Of a DNA stretch of 64,000 nucleotides, positions 8,261 through 16,756 are shown in pieces. The translations under genes were made by a program, and so were the position numbers. The notes beneath the pieces are model-generated. The model made no database searches and was not told where the DNA came from. It saw only the letters and a program-made list of their open reading frames with translations. The DNA is from Bacteriovoracaceae bacterium. GTDB taxonomy: Bacteria; Bdellovibrionota; Bacteriovoracia; Bacteriovoracales; Bacteriovoracaceae. Position 1 is the stretch's first letter, and each line of letters begins with the position of its first letter. The stretch covers positions 62,001-126,000 of the forward strand of contig JAEUWD010000017.1 of assembly GCA_016786485.1 (NCBI GenBank), given 5' to 3'.

Positions 8261-9191
8261 GTATTTTCTTTTATGCCTATTATCGTTAAGTCTTTTTTCT
8301 TGCTCTGTGCTTAAAAAAAGAAAAGCGCTTAATTCAGAAGTTAATAATGCTGGCGGAATATTCATATCGACTGATGGTGAAGATGATATCTACGGTCCAG
8401 CCGCTCCAATAGATCATGAAGAGGTGGTTCCAACTAAGCGTGAACCATTAGTTTCTTTAGTTTGCCCCCCGGGCTTACTCCGCGCGGTTAGTTGTTTAGG
8501 TGTTTTGAAAGGAATGGAGCGTGAGCACAAAAAAGTAAATATGTTAGTTGGAGTTGAGTTTGGTGCTTTGATATCAGCGCTCTATTCGAAATATAAAAAA
8601 GCCTCGGTCGTAGAGTGGCATCTTTTTTCCTTAGGCCAAGAATTGAAAGATGAGAAGGCCAGAAGTAAGAATTGGGATAAAAAAATCAAGAAGTTTATTT
8701 TAAAGCACTTCGAAGGAAGCCGACTTGAACAATTGGGTATTCCGCTCATACTCCCTCTTTATAGTAAGCAACAAGAACAAGTTTTTTACGTAAAGAAAGG
8801 CGATGTCGTAACTATTTTAAATTCGCATTTGGTATCTGACTTTCCAGATAAGTTAAATGTTTTTCCACCCATGGAATTAGAATTCTTAAGTGAAGAAGAG
8901 ATGACAAATCGAGGTGCCGATATTGTTGTTTATATTGATGTTTTGGGCGAAAAGTTTAATCTCAAATGGCATAGCGGGCTTATCTGGGGAATTTACTCAG
9001 GCTTTATCAGTCGTTCTTCATTGGAAAAAACGGGATTCAGTTTCGTCATAAAACCGGCAACCGAATCGATCGCGATCGATGATGCTGGAAAAATAGTTGA
9101 ACTAATTAATCTTGGCGAAAAAATTTATAAAACATCTTCAATTGAACTCGAACAAAAATTAAATCTTTGGAAAGAAGAAAATAACCCCTAG
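8253..9191 (+). CDS. Patatin-like lipoprotein, probable pseudoenzyme
   Basis: This is a 312-residue lipoprotein with a signal peptide and a lipobox ending LFSC (Cys17). Residues about 75-115 resemble the N-terminal patatin phospholipase core: a glycine turn, a GVLKGMERE helix and the MLVGVEFGALISALYSK nucleophile-elbow region. In active patatins that elbow is G-x-S-x-G. Here it reads G-V-E-F-G, so Ser is replaced by Glu. The usual Asp-Gly-Gly/Ala dyad motif is also not visible, although a GADIVVYIDV strand that normally follows it is kept. I infer a non-catalytic, membrane-attached protein. Its start overlaps xseB. Confidence 0.6.
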   Translation: MFKYFLLCLLSLSLFSCSVLKKRKALNSEVNNAGGIFISTDGEDDIYGPAAPIDHEEVVPTKREPLVSLVCPPGLLRAVSCLGVLKGMEREHKKVNMLVGVEFGALISALYSKYKKASVVEWHLFSLGQELKDEKARSKNWDKKIKKFILKHFEGSRLEQLGIPLILPLYSKQQEQVFYVKKGDVVTILNSHLVSDFPDKLNVFPPMELEFLSEEEMTNRGADIVVYIDVLGEKFNLKWHSGLIWGIYSGFISRSSLEKTGFSFVIKPATESIAIDDAGKIVELINLGEKIYKTSSIELEQKLNLWKEENNP

Positions 9192-9240
9192 TTCCGAAAG
9201 CCATTGTTCGCTATAATTTCTAAATCAATAGGAAATAAAT

Positions 9241-12135
9241 TTGGAAAGCATTAGGCTCAGCAAGTCCTTAAAATTTTTAATGGTTCTCATCTCTCTCGGA
9301 TTGATGTGTACGTTGATGGTGTTTACACTAATCGTTTACATTTCCTTTGAGTTGCCAGAAATTGCTTCACTCGATGATTATAGTCCGCCTATTCCATCTC
9401 AGATCCTATCTAAAGACGGTGAAATTTTATTCGAGATTGGAATCGAAAATCGTGAACTCGTTCCTGTTCACCAAATTCCGATGCCAATTATTCACGCTTT
9501 TTTAGCAGCGGAAGATGACAACTTCTATAACCATAAAGGTGTTGATTACTTTGGGGTTTTGCGTGCACTGGCCGCAAACTTAAAAGCGGGTCGGGTTGTG
9601 CAGGGTGGTTCAACTATTACTCAGCAGGTAGCAAAGCAATTATTACTAAGTCGTGAACGTTCGATTACTCGAAAAATTAAAGACTTCTTATTAGCGCAAA
9701 GAATTGAGGAGAAATTCACCAAAGAAGAAATTCTTTACCTCTATTTAAACCAGGTCTATTTAGGCGGTGGTTATTACGGCGTGAAGTCAGCCTTTAAAGG
9801 ATATTTTGATAAAGAGCTCAATGAAGCTTCAGTTGCAGAATGTGCGCTTATCGCGGGTCTCTTAGTTGCTCCCGGAAAGTATTCACCCTATGTAAATCCT
9901 AAGTATTCTAAGATTCGTCAGCAATATGTTCTCAAGCGAATGTTTGATACGGGAAAAATTAACGAAGAAGAATATAAGAAGGCCTTAGCAGAAAATATTA
10001 AATTAAGTATCAAAAAATTCCGTGGCATTAAGGCCGGTTATTTTAGTGATTGGATTAGACAACGAGTAACAGAATTGGTGGGCGAAGAGCGTTTGAGTCG
10101 TGACGGTTTCGAAATTGTAACGACCTTAGATTGGAAGCTTCAGGCCAAAGCTGAAGAAGCAGTAGTAAAGGGTGTTCGTGAACTAGATAAGCGTCAAGGT
10201 TTCAAGGGTGCAACAGGTCATACTGACTTAACTTCACAAGAGTTTTTTCAAATTGAAGAAAATTTTCGCCGAAAAGCGTATCGTAATCAATCCAACTTCT
10301 TCATTTTTAACAAAGACGGTACCGCCACATATGAATTTGCTTTTGAAGATTCTGCTGAAGAATTACAACGCAAGTTACGTGAACAAAAAGGTGCAAACGT
10401 TGAAGAGCTTATTGTTTCTGAAAATGAAACAGACCAGCCACAAGAAGCTCGTGTAACAGAATTAACTAAGCTTTATGAGTATCATAAAACAGTTGAAGAA
10501 GCAGTGCCTGAACGCTACCGCAAGCATTTCGTGGCAGGAAATAAAAGTGACGATCCTTTCATAAATTTTATTAATGTGAATGATGAATACACCGGAACAG
10601 TAGTTTATATTAACAATTATCAGCGTCTAATTGTAGCTTCGATGGGTGGTCTACGTGTTGCTATTCCTTACGAAGGTTTCCGTTGGGCGCATGAACGTCA
10701 TATCAGTGAAGATAAAAAATATTTTGCCTATGTCACACGACCAACTGAGATTGTAAAAGTTGGTGATCGTATTTTGGTTAAAATCAAAGGCAAAAATCAA
10801 TCGATTTGGAACCTGCTTCACTCTGATTTTAAAGGATTGAGTCTTGATGACAGCATTACTGAATCACTAAAAAAACAACAGTTTTTGGTTGGTGACTTAG
10901 AACAAGATCCGGAAGCTGAAGGTGCATTATTATCAGTGGATCCATATTCAGGCGAAATTATTTCACTGGTTGGTGGCTATGATTTTGCAGAAACACAATT
11001 TAATCGTGTTATTCAATCCAATCGTCAGCCTGGTTCATCATTCAAACCAATTCTTTTTGCGGCAGCTCTAGAAAATGGTTATTCACCTTCAACGCAAATT
11101 CTCGATTCCCCTCAAGCCTTAGGTGGAGCGGATCAGAATTTAAATTGGAAACCTAGAAACTACGATGGGAAGTTTGAAGGTTTAATGACTTTCCGAACTG
11201 CGCTTGAAAAAAGTCGTAACATCCCAACCATTAAGCTCACACAAGATGTAGGGATTAGTAAAATTATTGATTTCGTAAAACGTTTAGACATTCCCGTGCA
11301 ATTACCTAACGATTTAAGTATTTCTCTTGGTTCATTTGGTATCAACTTGGAAAATATCGTACGTGCTTATTCGATTTTCCCGAATGGTGGTAAAAAGATT
11401 AGTTTGAAATCGATAACTTCAATTAAAGATCGATTCGGAAATGTATACTCGCTTGATTCTCAGGCGGAGTTAAGTGATCTGATTGATGAAAAAGACAAAG
11501 AAAAAGATGAAATGCTAAAAGAGCTACCAAAACCAAAAGAAGTGGCGGTTAATGCAGATGGCACACCAGTGACTCCGGAAGAACCACAGGAGCAAATTAA
11601 TCCTTATTTAATTAATTTAGGTGGGGATCAGGTCTATGATGAGCGCCTATCCTTCATCATGACCAATTTACTAAAAGGTGTTATCCGTTATGGGACAGGG
11701 ATGCAGACAAAAAATATCAGTTCCTTCATTGGTGGGAAAACTGGGACGACCAACAGTTATGTTGATTCATGGTTCATAGGATTTACATCAAATACCGTAA
11801 CTGGCGTTTGGACTGGTTTTGATAATAATAAAACTTTGGGATGGGCAGAAACTGGAGCGAAATCAGCACTCCCTATTTGGCGAGAATTCATGACTGAAGT
11901 TCTCAAGCGAAGAGGTGAAAGAGATTTCACCGTTCCAGAGGGGATTATTAACGTATTAATTGATAAAAAGACTGGGAAATTGGCCGGTCAAAACATGGAA
12001 AATCCGTTCATGGAAGCCTTTGTTGAAGGAACTGAACCTGGTCAAGAAGAAGTCGAGCAAATGGCCGAGGAAGAATTAGAAAAAATGCCGACCCAGGTTA
12101 TTATCGAAGATGATGACTACTATTCTGATCAATAA
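9241..12135 (+). CDS. mrcA: Class A penicillin-binding protein (PBP1A type)
   Basis: This bifunctional peptidoglycan glycosyltransferase and DD-transpeptidase is anchored in the inner membrane by one segment (residues about 12-35). The glycosyltransferase catalytic Glu is E91 in AAEDDNFYNHKGVD, followed by GGSTITQQVAKQLLL. Transpeptidase motifs are SSFK at 599-602, SRN at 658-660 and KTG at 833-835. About 260 residues between the domains include an OB-like insert, as in PBP1A. Start is TTG 9241 with AGGAAA upstream. An internal ATG at 9280 would shorten the cytosolic tail but has no better site. At 964 residues it is long for the family. Confidence 0.93.
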   Translation: MESIRLSKSLKFLMVLISLGLMCTLMVFTLIVYISFELPEIASLDDYSPPIPSQILSKDGEILFEIGIENRELVPVHQIPMPIIHAFLAAEDDNFYNHKGVDYFGVLRALAANLKAGRVVQGGSTITQQVAKQLLLSRERSITRKIKDFLLAQRIEEKFTKEEILYLYLNQVYLGGGYYGVKSAFKGYFDKELNEASVAECALIAGLLVAPGKYSPYVNPKYSKIRQQYVLKRMFDTGKINEEEYKKALAENIKLSIKKFRGIKAGYFSDWIRQRVTELVGEERLSRDGFEIVTTLDWKLQAKAEEAVVKGVRELDKRQGFKGATGHTDLTSQEFFQIEENFRRKAYRNQSNFFIFNKDGTATYEFAFEDSAEELQRKLREQKGANVEELIVSENETDQPQEARVTELTKLYEYHKTVEEAVPERYRKHFVAGNKSDDPFINFINVNDEYTGTVVYINNYQRLIVASMGGLRVAIPYEGFRWAHERHISEDKKYFAYVTRPTEIVKVGDRILVKIKGKNQSIWNLLHSDFKGLSLDDSITESLKKQQFLVGDLEQDPEAEGALLSVDPYSGEIISLVGGYDFAETQFNRVIQSNRQPGSSFKPILFAAALENGYSPSTQILDSPQALGGADQNLNWKPRNYDGKFEGLMTFRTALEKSRNIPTIKLTQDVGISKIIDFVKRLDIPVQLPNDLSISLGSFGINLENIVRAYSIFPNGGKKISLKSITSIKDRFGNVYSLDSQAELSDLIDEKDKEKDEMLKELPKPKEVAVNADGTPVTPEEPQEQINPYLINLGGDQVYDERLSFIMTNLLKGVIRYGTGMQTKNISSFIGGKTGTTNSYVDSWFIGFTSNTVTGVWTGFDNNKTLGWAETGAKSALPIWREFMTEVLKRRGERDFTVPEGIINVLIDKKTGKLAGQNMENPFMEAFVEGTEPGQEEVEQMAEEELEKMPTQVIIEDDDYYSDQ

Positions 12136-12199
12136 TACCTACCAAGAATTTTCTTAATTAGCCGCCACTTTCACCGATAGGTTATGAAAGCGGGTTGTA

Positions 12200-13129
12200 A
12201 TGCAACAATTGACAATAACACAGCAGTTTCTAGGCTTGATGAATTCAAGAGAGTCGAAGATTCTTCGTCTTGCGATCCTGCTCACGCTTCTTCTGCATTT
12301 TTCAATTCTTTTCTTTAAAGTAGGTACGGCAATTCACAATCACATAACACAGCAAGATGAAGAACAAGTTATTAAAATTAAATTAAATAATATGCCGCAA
12401 GTAAAAAGCCAAATCGTTGAAACGATTAAAACTTCACAAGATGCTGAACCTCAAGACTCACGTTTTTTAAGTGAAAAAAACAATAAAGCTCAGCGCCAGA
12501 CTGTGGCCAAAGTCGTAGATAAATTTAATGTTGGTGGTAAAGGCATTGAAACCGCCAAAGAAGAAGTTGATTCACAAGCGACACAAAGTAAAAACAAAGA
12601 AAAAAATAAAGAAAAAGAAATTAGCTTAAAAGATTTACGTGTAAAAAATGCGTTGGCGGCACTTAATGAATTTCAAAAACCGACACCTGCTAGTGCACGT
12701 AAAGGTAGCAAAACCGCGAATAATAAAAATAAGGGACTATCAAGTTCGAATGATTTTATTGAAGATATTCCTTTGGGTGATTTCACTATTTTAAATACAA
12801 CAGAATATAAATTTTACGGTTTCTATCACCGTATTAAGCAAAAACTCGAGCAATTCTGGGGACAATCAATTCAAGAAAAAGTTTCAAACATCTATAAGTC
12901 AGGCCGTCGCTTACCAGCTGGCGAAAACCATATGACGGGTTTAATTATTAAGCTTAATTCTCAAGGCCAAATCATCGCTGTAAAAATTAAAAATACCAGC
13001 GGTGTAAGAGAGCTAGACGACGCTGCAGTTGATTCTTTTAATAAAGCTGGTCCATTCCCTAATCCACCAAAAGAAATGGTTAAAAGCGGTTTTGCTGTGA
13101 TTGAATGGGGATTTGTTGTTAAGACTTAA
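12200..13129 (+). CDS. TonB-family energy-transducer-like protein
   Basis: This 309-residue protein has one N-terminal membrane helix (residues about 24-40, with a His inside the helix). A long Lys/Glu/Gln-rich spacer through the periplasm follows. It ends in a TonB-type C-terminal domain of about 95 residues with the conserved pattern GLIIKLNSQGQIIAVKIKNT, then SGVRELDDAAVDSFNKAGPF and a final hydrophobic strand. Such proteins couple inner-membrane force to outer-membrane partners. No exbB/exbD is adjacent, so the partner is unknown. A 9-base imperfect hairpin (12165-12193) lies just before the start codon. Confidence 0.75.
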   Translation: MQQLTITQQFLGLMNSRESKILRLAILLTLLLHFSILFFKVGTAIHNHITQQDEEQVIKIKLNNMPQVKSQIVETIKTSQDAEPQDSRFLSEKNNKAQRQTVAKVVDKFNVGGKGIETAKEEVDSQATQSKNKEKNKEKEISLKDLRVKNALAALNEFQKPTPASARKGSKTANNKNKGLSSSNDFIEDIPLGDFTILNTTEYKFYGFYHRIKQKLEQFWGQSIQEKVSNIYKSGRRLPAGENHMTGLIIKLNSQGQIIAVKIKNTSGVRELDDAAVDSFNKAGPFPNPPKEMVKSGFAVIEWGFVVKT

Positions 13130-13408
13130 TTAGTGTGTTTGACGTAAAATATTTTTTAATCGGCTAATACCTTCCATTGCAACATAATCAGACCAAATAC
13201 CATCTAATTCACGTAATGTTTCAATGATCTGTACAGCTGCTTGGTCACGAGAAATTTTTTGGTTTTCAGAAAGGTAAGTAGTAGCTTTGTTAATCGCCTC
13301 AAGAGCAGGTGATAGAGAAATATTTTTTAATCTTTCTTCATAAGAACTATCAATTTTCTTTTCTTTGCTTTTTATAATTGCGGTATTGAGTAGTTGCATC
13401 GATTCCAT
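13130..13408 (-). CDS. Small helical protein, unknown function
   Basis: I do not recognise this 92-residue protein. It is predicted to be soluble and mostly helical, with no signal peptide, no membrane segment and no cysteine. AAGGG stands seven bases before the ATG at 13408, and a second in-frame ATG follows two codons later. Its stop codon directly abuts the stop of the TonB-like gene on the other strand, so the two are convergent with zero spacing. The clean ribosome site and typical codon use argue it is real. Confidence 0.6.
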   Translation of the reverse strand: MESMQLLNTAIIKSKEKKIDSSYEERLKNISLSPALEAINKATTYLSENQKISRDQAAVQIIETLRELDGIWSDYVAMEGISRLKNILRQTH

Positions 13409-13436
13409 TAAACGCCCTTGGAGTAATCAAAAATAA

Positions 13437-13460
13437 GTCCAGAGTATGGACATTTTTTTT
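13437..13460. terminator. Weak hairpin near gcvH / small-protein boundary
   Basis: GTCCA (13437-13441) and TGGAC (13447-13451) form a five-pair stem with a five-base loop. The plus strand follows it with eight T, the minus strand with TTATTTTTG. It lies in the 184-base gap between gcvH and the small helical gene, both on the minus strand. It may therefore end the folD-gcvT-gcvH transcript. The stem is short, so efficiency is uncertain. The remaining gap is AT-rich and must also hold the promoter of the small gene. Confidence 0.35.
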
Positions 13461-13592
13461 GTCTTCGTAAAGCACGAACTCGTAAAAATTTCTTGAATAT
13501 GACTGATCTTTTTTTGTTTATTAGTTTTAATTAAATAAAATTCACTAAATGTGAGAATTTTTCAACAAAGCTGAGGAATTTTTTCACATCTC

Positions 13593-13982
13593 TTAATGAG
13601 AGTTTTGGCAGTACTCTTCGTAGGCGCTCGGTGCCATCAATTCTTCGAATTGATCAGGCTTAGCTACTTTGATTTTTATCATCCAAGAATTATACGCTTC
13701 AGAGTTACACTGTTCAGGTGAACTTTCGAGGTCAGAATTTTTTTCAACCACTTCTCCTGTAACAGGTGAATAAAGATCACTTACTGATTTAATTGATTCA
13801 ACAACGCCAAAAGATGTGCCTTTTTCGATTTTTGTTCCGACTTCTGGAAGTTCAACGAAAACGATGTCACCTAAAGAAGATTGCGCAAAATCAGTAATAC
13901 CAACGGTAACAATACCGTTTTCTAATTTTGCCCACTCATGGTCAGTCGTATATTTTAAGTTCTTTGGAATATTTAAACTCAT
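13593..13982 (-). CDS. gcvH: Glycine cleavage system H protein
   Basis: GcvH is the lipoyl carrier that shuttles the aminomethyl group between the P, T and L proteins. The lipoylation Lys is K65 in the classic VVESIKSVSDLYSP context, and the 129-residue length is normal. The gene overlaps gcvT by one base (stop TAA and start ATG share an A), so expression is coupled. No gcvP is next to it. It must be elsewhere for the complex to work. Confidence 0.97.
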   Translation of the reverse strand: MSLNIPKNLKYTTDHEWAKLENGIVTVGITDFAQSSLGDIVFVELPEVGTKIEKGTSFGVVESIKSVSDLYSPVTGEVVEKNSDLESSPEQCNSEAYNSWMIKIKVAKPDQFEELMAPSAYEEYCQNSH

Positions 13983-15043
13983 TAGAGATGTCCCCCTGTT
14001 ACAAACGGCTTTTTCGTTTCTTTGGCTTCGTACAATTTATCACGAATCGCTACGTAAAATAAACTAGATTGATTAGCTTTAGCAAGATCAACGCGGGCAA
14101 TAGCAATTCCTTGATTTAAAATGATTGAAAGTGTACCAGACGTCACCTTACCGATGACTTCTTGTTTGTCGTTTAGAACGTTATAATCAGCACGTGGAAT
14201 ACCTTTTTCCAGGGTAAGTTTAATGAGTTTTGATTTTGGTTTATATTTTTCCAAAGCCTCTTTGCCGACATAGCTATTTTTTTGTGATTTGATGGTCCAT
14301 TTAAGAGCTGAATCAAGTGGCGTGACTTCATCACTTAGTTCATGTCCGTAAAGCGGATAACAAACTTCCAGTCTTAAAACATCTCTCGCCGCTAAACCAC
14401 AAGGTTTTACATTTAATTCCATTAGTTTATCCCAAAGCTCTTGCACGAATTGGTGGGAACAGAAAATTTCAAAGCCATCTTCACCAGTGTAACCAGTGCG
14501 CGCAATAATATAATCCGCTCTTTCAATGCAGGCATAATACTCCAAACCTAAATCAGCATCATCCCAACCTAGTTTTTTTAGGGTTTGGATAGTGTGCGGT
14601 CCTTGAATGGCAAGCAGTGAATATTTGTCTGATTGATTGGTCAGTGTACAGTTGTAACCTTTTAAAAATTTCTGAAACCATAAAAAATCTTTTTCAATAT
14701 TGGAAGCGTTCACGCAAACCAGGGCCTTTTCAGCGTCCAATTTGTATACGATAAGGTCGTCTACAATACTGCCATCCTCGCGACACAAAGGAGAATAGAT
14801 GGCCTTACCCATAGCTGCACCTGAAATATCATTTGGTAGAAGATAATCGAGGAAAGCGTAAGTATCAGGGCCTTCCACAAAAAATTCTCCCATGTGACTA
14901 ACATCAAAAACGCCGACAGCATTCCTAACTGCTAGGACTTCATCCTTAACGTTTTGATATTGAATCGGCATGTCCCAGCCAGCAAAGGGAGCGAATTTGG
15001 CATTTAATTTTTTGTGACTGTCGTAAAGTGTAACTTTATTCAT
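13982..15043 (-). CDS. gcvT: Aminomethyltransferase (glycine cleavage T protein)
   Basis: GcvT transfers the methylene group from lipoyl-H protein to tetrahydrofolate, releasing ammonia. The 353-residue chain has the family opening LYDSHKKLNAKFAPFAGWDMPIQ, then DVSHMGEFFVEG, SLLAIQGP and RTGYTGEDGFEIF. It also has the arginine-rich PCGLAARDVLRLE strand of the folate site. It overlaps folD by four bases (ATGA) and gcvH by one. The product, 5,10-methylene-THF, is the substrate of the neighbour FolD, which explains the pairing. Confidence 0.96.
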   Translation of the reverse strand: MNKVTLYDSHKKLNAKFAPFAGWDMPIQYQNVKDEVLAVRNAVGVFDVSHMGEFFVEGPDTYAFLDYLLPNDISGAAMGKAIYSPLCREDGSIVDDLIVYKLDAEKALVCVNASNIEKDFLWFQKFLKGYNCTLTNQSDKYSLLAIQGPHTIQTLKKLGWDDADLGLEYYACIERADYIIARTGYTGEDGFEIFCSHQFVQELWDKLMELNVKPCGLAARDVLRLEVCYPLYGHELSDEVTPLDSALKWTIKSQKNSYVGKEALEKYKPKSKLIKLTLEKGIPRADYNVLNDKQEVIGKVTSGTLSIILNQGIAIARVDLAKANQSSLFYVAIRDKLYEAKETKKPFVTGGHL

Positions 15044-15891
15044 TTATTTTCCGTGGTTAAAAGGAGGTTCTCAATTAAAGAAAGTACGGTTAAAGGTCCG
15101 ACCCCGCCTGGAACAGGTGTGATCGCCGCAATATTATTTTTAACGGCTTCAAAATCAATATCACCGCATAAAGCGTTTTCGAATTTATTAATTCCCACAT
15201 CAATCAGCACCTGGTTTTTATTAGGGCTTAAATGATTGATATTAATAAACTTAGCTCTACCGATAGCGGCCACAATAATGTCAGCTTGTTGAGTAATATG
15301 AGCGAGATCTTTAGTTTTTGAATGGCACAGTGTAACTGTCGCATCTTGATTGGTCATCAAAAGTGCTAGTGGTTTACCGACAATCAGACTCCGGCCAATA
15401 ATGGCCACATTTTTTTGAGCGAGTGAAATTTCATAGTGGGCCAGTAATTGCATAATCCCTTTGGGAGTACAGGGAATTAAACCTGTTGATGGCTTTCCAC
15501 TAAAAACTTGATAAATATTCTGCGGATGAAATCCATCAATATCTTTTTCTGGCGAAATGAGTTCTTCGATGGCGAGTTTTTGCAGTTGTTTTGGTAGCGG
15601 TAATTGAATAATCGCCCCATGAATCTTTTTGTTGGTATTAATTTTTTTAACTTCAGCTAAAAATTTTTTGACAGAAATTTTCTCAGGCAATTGAGAGTGA
15701 ACAAAAGTTGCTCCGATTTGTTCACATAATTTTTTTTTATTTTTGATATAAGAAGAACTAGCCGCATTATTACCAACTTGAATAACTGCCATCGTAGGCT
15801 TGATGCCAGCTTTTTTTAATTTCGCGCAACGCTTGGTAAGCTCTGGTAGTTTTTTATCAATAATGCTTTCAGCTTTTAGTAATTGTGGCAT
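15040..15891 (-). CDS. folD: Methylene-THF dehydrogenase/cyclohydrolase FolD
   Basis: FolD converts 5,10-methylene-THF to 10-formyl-THF using NADP. Family motifs are VIQVGNNAASSSYIKNKKKL (catalytic Tyr and Lys), HGAIIQLPLP, DIDGFHPQN, IPCTPKGI, IIGRSLIVGKPLALL and ITPVPGGVGPLT. I prefer ATG 15891 (283 residues) because the family begins close to that point. An ATG at 15939 would add 16 residues. Neither start has a strong ribosome site. It is the first gene of folD-gcvT-gcvH and so ties glycine breakdown to formyl-folate supply. Confidence 0.93.
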   Translation of the reverse strand: MPQLLKAESIIDKKLPELTKRCAKLKKAGIKPTMAVIQVGNNAASSSYIKNKKKLCEQIGATFVHSQLPEKISVKKFLAEVKKINTNKKIHGAIIQLPLPKQLQKLAIEELISPEKDIDGFHPQNIYQVFSGKPSTGLIPCTPKGIMQLLAHYEISLAQKNVAIIGRSLIVGKPLALLMTNQDATVTLCHSKTKDLAHITQQADIIVAAIGRAKFININHLSPNKNQVLIDVGINKFENALCGDIDFEAVKNNIAAITPVPGGVGPLTVLSLIENLLLTTENK

Positions 15892-15942
15892 GATGTTGGC
15901 TCTATAAATAATGGGTCTATGGCCAAAACGATAGATCATGAG

Positions 15943-15961
15943 TTAATGGTATGGCCATTAA
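15943..15961. promoter_or_regulatory. Inverted repeat in divergent gap upstream of folD
   Basis: TTAATGG and CCATTAA arms of seven bases flank a five-base centre. The site sits in the 44-92 base gap between folD on the minus strand and a small membrane gene on the plus strand. It could be a regulator operator or overlap the folD promoter. I found no glycine-riboswitch-like structure here. Evidence is symmetry and position only. Confidence 0.3.
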
Positions 15962-15983
15962 AATTGCCCCAAGGAAGTGAGTT

Positions 15984-16166
15984 TTGAGTTCGTTTCTTTT
16001 TTATCTCGGTTTATCAATGCAATTATTCGGTTTTGCTGCAGTTGGTCTCTGCCTCTTTGCGGGTCTTCAGACCGGCGATTATGGAAGAATCGAACTAGCT
16101 CAGTTTATTCTCGGTATTTTTCTCTTTTATACTGGCACTTATTTTAAAAACAGAACATCTAAGTAG
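15984..16166 (+). CDS. Small two-helix membrane protein, unknown
   Basis: This 60-residue hydrophobic protein starts with TTG at 15984, and AAGGA lies eight bases before it. Two membrane helices are evident (about residues 5-27 and 38-54). They are joined by a short polar turn (QTGDYGRIELAQ), and the tail is basic. I do not recognise the family. It lies just ahead of ruvC and its stop codon overlaps the -35 region I propose for that gene. Confidence 0.55.
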   Translation: MSSFLFYLGLSMQLFGFAAVGLCLFAGLQTGDYGRIELAQFILGIFLFYTGTYFKNRTSK

Positions 16167-16193
16167 ACGCTCATCTTTCCTCAGTAGTATGTT
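16164..16193 (+). promoter_or_regulatory. Candidate promoter of ruvCAB
   Basis: TAGACG (16164-16169) and TATGTT (16188-16193) are separated by 18 bases. Only eight bases separate the -10 hexamer from the ruvC ATG, and no Shine-Dalgarno sequence is present. If this promoter is used, the mRNA would be nearly leaderless. The hexamers are only moderately good, and the gene could instead be read from the upstream small membrane gene. Confidence 0.35.
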
Positions 16194-16201
16194 AAATAAA
16201 T

Positions 16202-16756
16202 ATGATTATTTTGGGTATAGATCCAGGTTCAAGAAAAGTCGGCTTTGGGATTATAGAATCACAGGGCAGGAATATTAAACATCTGGCTTCAGGTTGCATT
16301 AAGCTCGACCCAAAACAAGACTATCTTCAGCGTTTAAAAATTCTTTTTACTAAAGTTACCGAACTCACTCAGAAATATTCCATTGATGAAATTTCACTAG
16401 AATCACTCATTTATGTGAAGAGCCCGACAGCGTTGATTAAGTTGGCCCAAGCTCGAGGAGCTATTTTGACAGCACTACTACAAACTCACGAAGGTAAAAT
16501 TTTTGAATATTCACCTAACCTTATCAAGTCGGTAGCGGTTGGTGATGGGCATGCGGATAAAAAAAGTGTACAAAAAGTATTAAGCTACTCGATTGGTATC
16601 GATGAATTCGAGTCAGACGATGAGAGTGATGCTTTAGCGGCGGCCATTTGTCATTCAGTCTATCGCGGGCGTGAAGCATTAATGGGTCGACCAACAAAAA
16701 AGAGAAAAAATGCGAGTTTAAAAAATTCGCTTAAACACAAAATGATGGATGTCTAA
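16202..16756 (+). CDS. ruvC: Holliday junction endonuclease RuvC
   Basis: RuvC resolves Holliday junctions by symmetric nicking, as a dimer on RuvAB-junction complexes. The four metal-binding acids of the RNase H fold are visible: D7 (ILGIDPGSRKVGFG), E67 (SLESLIYVKSP), D140 and D143 (DDESDALAAAICH). The protein has 184 residues with a basic tail slightly longer than usual. The gene shares one base with ruvA (TAATG). No ribosome site precedes the ATG, which follows an A/T-only stretch. Confidence 0.97.
   Translation: MIILGIDPGSRKVGFGIIESQGRNIKHLASGCIKLDPKQDYLQRLKILFTKVTELTQKYSIDEISLESLIYVKSPTALIKLAQARGAILTALLQTHEGKIFEYSPNLIKSVAVGDGHADKKSVQKVLSYSIGIDEFESDDESDALAAAICHSVYRGREALMGRPTKKRKNASLKNSLKHKMMDV

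Noticed and set aside
15892-15983. Glycine riboswitch before folD-gcvT-gcvH
   Set aside because: The divergent gap is too short and shows no paired-aptamer layout, only a small inverted repeat.
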